Shown piece by piece: positions 40,622 through 44,114 of a stretch of DNA of 44,114 nt. Under the pieces are notes generated by a model that did not search any database, was not told where the DNA came from, and saw only the letters and a list, made by a program, of their open reading frames with translations. Source of the stretch: Peptococcaceae bacterium (GTDB taxonomy: Bacteria > Bacillota > DSM-521 > Neomoorellales > Neomoorellaceae); the NCBI GenBank assembly GCA_003509545.1, contig DOLC01000049.1, forward strand, positions 1-44,114. Reading direction: 5' to 3'. Positions within the stretch are counted from its first letter, which is position 1, and every line of letters starts with the position of its first letter. Made by a program: the position numbers and the translations under genes.

Positions 40622-43600
40622 AGCCTGTAAAACTGGTGTTTTCGGGATTACATAGCTACCGGGAAGAGCAGTGGATCGATTTCCGGGAACTGGCGGGCTA
40701 CGGCCTTTTCGGAATTTTCGGCCCCACCGGGGCGGGCAAGTCTACCATTCTGGATGCCATTACCCTGGCCCTCTTCGGCCATGTGGAGCGGGCCGAAAGG
40801 GGGCGCCGTGGGATCCTGAACCAGCAGGAAAGCCAGCTAAGGGTTGCCTTTACCTTTGAGTTGGGGGGCCAGGAATACCGGGTGGAGCGGCATTACGTAC
40901 GGGATCGGACCGATCCCTTTGCGGTGCGGGCCCGGAACGCGCGTCTGGTACAGCTGGGCCCCGGCGATGCGGTCCGGGAGGTCTTGGCTTCTTCCCCCCA
41001 TGAAGTGGATGAACATATCATTAAGCTTCTCGGCCTGCGGAAAGAAGATTTTACCCGGGCGGTCGTCCTGCCCCAGGGAAAATTCGATGAGTTCCTAAAA
41101 TTGACGGGCGGCGAACGGGCCAGGATGTTGGAGTACATCTTTTGCCTGGAACGCTACGGCGACGAGCTGGCGGAAAAGGCCAAAGGAGTCCTCGAGGAGT
41201 GCGAGCAGCGGCTGGCCGAGATCGCCGCCGAAGAGGCGGGTATGGGGGATGCCTCCGGGGAAGCCCTGGCCAGGGCCAGAAGGGAGGCCGAACTGCAGGC
41301 GGCGAAGGTGGAAGCCCTGGAACGCCAGGTGGAGGCCTGCCGGGCTCGGTGGCAGCAATTGGAGGAAGCCCGCCGGCTTCACGATAGGCTGGAGGAGGCC
41401 CGAGCCAGGCGGGCCGCCCTGGAAGAGCAGCTGCCGACCGTGGAGGGTTACCGCCGGGTCCTGGAACTGGCGGCTAGGGCGGAGCCCCTCCGGCAGGAAC
41501 TGGAGCGGGAGAAGAGGCTGGCGATGGACTTGAACCGCCTCCGGGAAAATCTGGCCCGCGTCAGTGCTTTGGAAAAGCAGGCCGGAGAGGCCTGGGCTAC
41601 CTGCCGCCGGCAGTTGGAGGAGGCGGAGGAGCGCCGGGCCAGGGAATGGCCCCGGTGGCAGGAGAGATTCGCCCTCGTCAAAGGGGCCGTAGAAAGGGCC
41701 AGGGAGAGGAAAATACTGCTGGAAGAGCTACAAGAACGAGAGGCGAGCCTCCGGGAACTCGGCCGGCACATCCGGCAGGTGAACCTGGAACTGGACCGGG
41801 AGCGCGCTACCCTGCGGGCGCTAAAGGAGAGGCAAAGGGAGGCGGCGGCCCGCCTCCAGTCCCCGGCCGTGATGCCGGAGGAGAAGGAACGGTTGGTAAA
41901 GGCGGCCGAAGTCCTGGCCTTGCTGGAAGACAGAGAGCGCCAGGCCTTGAACTGGGATCTGAAGTATGCGGAGCAGAAGCGTCTCCTGGAAGAGAAGCAG
42001 CACGTTCTAACCCGCCTTCTCAGGCGCAGGTTTCCGGGCCTGGCCCTCAGCCCGGAAACCGACCTAGAAGGCCTCATCGAGGGCGCCGTAAGGGAAGCGG
42101 AGGAGAAGGCGAGGAATTTGCGGCGCAGTCTGGAAGAAGCCTGGCGGGCCCGGAATGCGGCTTCCCTGGCCGCCGGCCTCCGGGACGGAGAACCTTGTCC
42201 CGTCTGCGGGTCCCTGGTGCACCCCTGTCCGGCCGGGGGAGAAGATTTGTCCCGGCCCGTGGAGGATCTGGCCCGGGCCCAGGAGGCCGCCGAAAAGGAA
42301 GTGGCCGAAGTAAGGCGGTGGCGCGACGAAGCCTTTAGAATCAAAAGTGAGGGTAAGGCCCTGGAGCGGGCCCTGGTGGAGGGAATAACCCCGGAGAGGG
42401 ATAGGATACGGCGAGAGGTAGGGGAACTTACAGCCCTCTTCCTGCAGACGGCCGGGGGACTGGGGCGGGATGGAGTGAGGGCCCGCCTGGAGGAAATAAG
42501 GCAGGAAGAACAGAGGCTGGCCGCCTTGGGTGCCGAGATGAAGAAAAGGGCCGAAGAGGTGGAGGAGCTGGAGGCCCGGATACGGGACCTAGAAGTTCGG
42601 CTGCAAGGGATGATCCTTAAGGAGAGCGCCCTGAAAGGGGAAATCGCTTCTAAGCGGGCCCAGGAAGGGGAATTGCGGAAGAAAATAGAGGCGGCGGCGG
42701 GCGAACAGGACCCTTCCGCCCTCCTCCGGGCCATCGAGGGGAAAATGGGCCAAATGGAGGCCGAGGTGGCCCGCCTGCGTCGGTTGGAGAGGAAAGCCCA
42801 GGAGGAGCTCCAGGAGGCCCGGAGAAACGTAGCCGGGCTGGAGAGCGAGCTCAGGGCTCTGGAGGGCGAAGAAAGGGAGCTCAGGATCCATGTGGAGGAA
42901 AGGCTGAAGGCGGTCGGGTTCTCCGGGAGGGAAGAGGCCCGGGCGGCCCTTCTGGAAGAAGAAAGGCGCCGGTCCCTGTTGGCGGCCGTAGAAGATTTTG
43001 AGCGCCGCCTGTATGCGGCCTCAGAAGAAATAAAATATCTGGAGGGGCAACTGGCCGGCCGCGGGTTTAATCGCGACGACTGGCAAGAAGAGAAAAGGCG
43101 GCTGGAGGAGGGGGAGAGGGAACTTATCGCTGCCAGGAACCGACTGGCCGTCTGCCAGAACGAATTAGAGCGCCTGGAGAGGAACCACCGGCGGTGGCTG
43201 GAACTGCAGGAAGAGAAGCAGCAGTTCGCGCGCCGGCGGGAACTGGCCGACCTTTTGCGCCGCCTCCTCAGCGGGCGCAAGCTGGTGGAATTCCTGGCGG
43301 AGGAGCAGTTGAGGGATATGGCCCTGGAGGCCTCCCGGCGCCTGGGGAGCCTCACCGGCCAGCGTTACGCCCTGGAGCTGGACGAAAGGGGGGATTTCAT
43401 CCTCCGGGACGATTTCAACGGCGGCCAGCGACGTCCGGTTTCGAGCCTTTCCGGGGGCGAGACTTTTCTGACTTCCCTTTCCTTAGCCCTGGCGCTGTCC
43501 TCCCAACTCCAGTTGAGGGGTCGCTATCCTTTAGGGTTTTTCTTCTTGGACGAGGGCTTCGGCACCCTGGACGCCGAAAAGTTGGAGGTGGTCATGCAGG

Positions 43601-43746
43601 CCCTGGAAAAGCTCCGCCGGGGAGCTTGCCTGGTGGGGGTCATTAGCCATGTCAAAGAGCTGCGGGAGCGGATGCCGGTATATTTGGAAGTGATACCCGC
43701 GGGGCCGGACGGCCGTGGTAGCCGAGTCAGGTTGGTCCGTAACTGA
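40618..43746 (+). CDS. sbcC: exonuclease subunit SbcC (Rad50 family ATPase)
   Basis: This 1042-residue SMC-like ATPase has an N-terminal Walker A (GPTGAGKST, about residue 35) and two long coiled coils rich in Glu, Arg and Leu. A zinc hook CPVC (Cys527 and Cys530) lies in the middle, and the C-terminal lobe has signature SSLSGGETF (about 943) and Walker B FFFLDEGFGTLD. It acts with SbcD in DNA end processing and hairpin cleavage. GTG 40618 overlaps the sbcD stop. Length is typical. Confidence 0.95.
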   Translation: MKPVKLVFSGLHSYREEQWIDFRELAGYGLFGIFGPTGAGKSTILDAITLALFGHVERAERGRRGILNQQESQLRVAFTFELGGQEYRVERHYVRDRTDPFAVRARNARLVQLGPGDAVREVLASSPHEVDEHIIKLLGLRKEDFTRAVVLPQGKFDEFLKLTGGERARMLEYIFCLERYGDELAEKAKGVLEECEQRLAEIAAEEAGMGDASGEALARARREAELQAAKVEALERQVEACRARWQQLEEARRLHDRLEEARARRAALEEQLPTVEGYRRVLELAARAEPLRQELEREKRLAMDLNRLRENLARVSALEKQAGEAWATCRRQLEEAEERRAREWPRWQERFALVKGAVERARERKILLEELQEREASLRELGRHIRQVNLELDRERATLRALKERQREAAARLQSPAVMPEEKERLVKAAEVLALLEDRERQALNWDLKYAEQKRLLEEKQHVLTRLLRRRFPGLALSPETDLEGLIEGAVREAEEKARNLRRSLEEAWRARNAASLAAGLRDGEPCPVCGSLVHPCPAGGEDLSRPVEDLARAQEAAEKEVAEVRRWRDEAFRIKSEGKALERALVEGITPERDRIRREVGELTALFLQTAGGLGRDGVRARLEEIRQEEQRLAALGAEMKKRAEEVEELEARIRDLEVRLQGMILKESALKGEIASKRAQEGELRKKIEAAAGEQDPSALLRAIEGKMGQMEAEVARLRRLERKAQEELQEARRNVAGLESELRALEGEERELRIHVEERLKAVGFSGREEARAALLEEERRRSLLAAVEDFERRLYAASEEIKYLEGQLAGRGFNRDDWQEEKRRLEEGERELIAARNRLAVCQNELERLERNHRRWLELQEEKQQFARRRELADLLRRLLSGRKLVEFLAEEQLRDMALEASRRLGSLTGQRYALELDERGDFILRDDFNGGQRRPVSSLSGGETFLTSLSLALALSSQLQLRGRYPLGFFFLDEGFGTLDAEKLEVVMQALEKLRRGACLVGVISHVKELRERMPVYLEVIPAGPDGRGSRVRLVRN

Positions 43747-43787
43747 AGGTCTGTCATACGGTATATTGGCGTATAAAGTTCGGGAAG

Positions 43788-43830
43788 GGAGGTCAAAATA
43801 TTAACGCACACTCACTTCTTCAAGACCTCC
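43788..43830 (+). other. inverted repeat after sbcC
   Basis: GGAGGTC (43788-43794) and GACCTCC (43824-43830) are perfect inverted repeats with a 29-nt loop, placed 41 bp after the sbcC stop and directly before a stronger hairpin. Confidence 0.35.
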
Positions 43831-43838
43831 TTGAGCCA

Positions 43839-43872
43839 CCGGGGCCTCGAAGCGAAGGCTTTGAGGCCCCGG
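43839..43872 (+). terminator. terminator-like hairpin of sbcDC
   Basis: CCGGGGCCTC (43839-43848) pairs perfectly with GAGGCCCCGG (43863-43872), with an inner AAGC/GCTT stem and GAAG loop. The tail CGCTTCTTCT is only weakly T-rich. The region 43873-44046 holds no convincing gene. Confidence 0.65.
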
Positions 43873-44046
43873 CGCTTCTTCTACCCAAAACCTTTAACCC
43901 GACGGCTACCTTCTATCGGACTTCCGGTCGTGGTAAAATTTTAGCAGGGATTGCAGCCCGCAGGTTAGAAAAGTACCCGGGAGTGGGCTATCACGCCGGC
44001 CGTTTCTCTGTTCCACCCGCAAAATACGCTTTAGCTATTTTCCTTC

Positions 44047-44079
44047 TTCTGCCGGTGCCGCACCGGCGGCATGAACGTC
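44047..44079 (-). repeat. REP-like inverted repeat, copy 2
   Basis: The reverse complement of this 33-nt segment equals the element at 14018-14050 except for two bases. The hairpin core is retained with one mismatched pair. Both copies lie in intergenic DNA downstream of genes. Confidence 0.7.
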
Positions 44080-44114
44080 TACCCCGAAAAAAAATAACTT
44101 CTCTCCAGGCTGGC

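Noticed and set aside
41448..43355. 635-codon open frame antisense to sbcC
   Set aside because: It is Ser/Arg-rich low complexity, the mirror of the coiled-coil codons of sbcC, with no start context.
43744..44114. Open frame running from the sbcC end to the window edge
   Set aside because: It lacks a good start, contains the sbcDC terminator hairpin and the REP-like repeat, and shows no family motif.
1..44114. Search for CRISPR arrays, insertion sequences, prophage and toxin-antitoxin genes
   Set aside because: No regularly spaced repeats, transposase, integrase or phage structural genes were seen.

Overview
The window is a chromosomal stretch (roughly 60% G+C by eye) from an anaerobic, probably thermophilic and spore-forming member of the Clostridia. 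A Moorella/Thermanaeromonas-like lineage is my inference from gene content and has not been tested by search. The pointers are a tungsten-type aldehyde:ferredoxin oxidoreductase, molybdenum hydroxylases of the selenium-dependent type, many GTG/TTG starts with strong AGGAGG sites, and sigma-H-like promoters. There are 33 convincing protein genes. I found no tRNA, rRNA, CRISPR array, insertion sequence or prophage.

Layout: (1) 86-6295, a C4-dicarboxylate operon: succinate dehydrogenase/fumarate reductase (A-C-D-B order), two-subunit class I fumarase and malic enzyme, linking succinate, fumarate, malate and pyruvate. (2) 6488-7058, a PgpA/YutG-like gene. (3) 7294-14009, purine-catabolic operon I: a PLP enzyme, an 853-residue Fe-S/Mo hydroxylase fusion, a threonine-synthase-like PLP enzyme and a HyuA-type dihydropyrimidinase. 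(4) 14252-19898, an EamA exporter, acylphosphatase, phosphofructokinase, and an AOR plus iron-alcohol dehydrogenase pair behind a structured leader. (5) 20000-27610, a gamma-glutamyltransferase-like enzyme, a DUF1786 protein, an unusual Endonuclease Q-UvrD helicase fusion and a UbiA-type prenyltransferase. (6) 27722-39041, purine region II: [2Fe-2S] subunit, SsnA and FAD subunit; a divergent hydroxyacid dehydrogenase/aminotransferase pair; a BMP-type nucleoside ABC importer; and RidA. (7) 39383-43746, sbcDC.

The most interesting content is regulatory. Two guanine-class purine riboswitches (27762-27866 and 33206-33314) precede the ssnA unit and the importer. In both, the intrinsic terminator can only form by consuming the aptamer itself, so ligand should turn the genes ON. 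That fits catabolism and scavenging, and is opposite to the OFF switches familiar from guanine-class aptamers such as xpt. In addition, five transcription units with purine-related or neighbouring functions (operon I, the ssnA unit, the importer, the dehydrogenase/aminotransferase pair and ridA) each carry a match to the sigma-H promoter consensus with exactly 11 bp spacing and a shared CGAAT -10 core. I propose a starvation-induced (sigma-H), purine-activated (riboswitch) regulon for anaerobic purine use. Its gene set resembles the SsnA/HyuA/Mo-hydroxylase uric-acid clusters, but YgeW, YgeY and YgfK are not seen here and two fold-type-II PLP enzymes are present instead.
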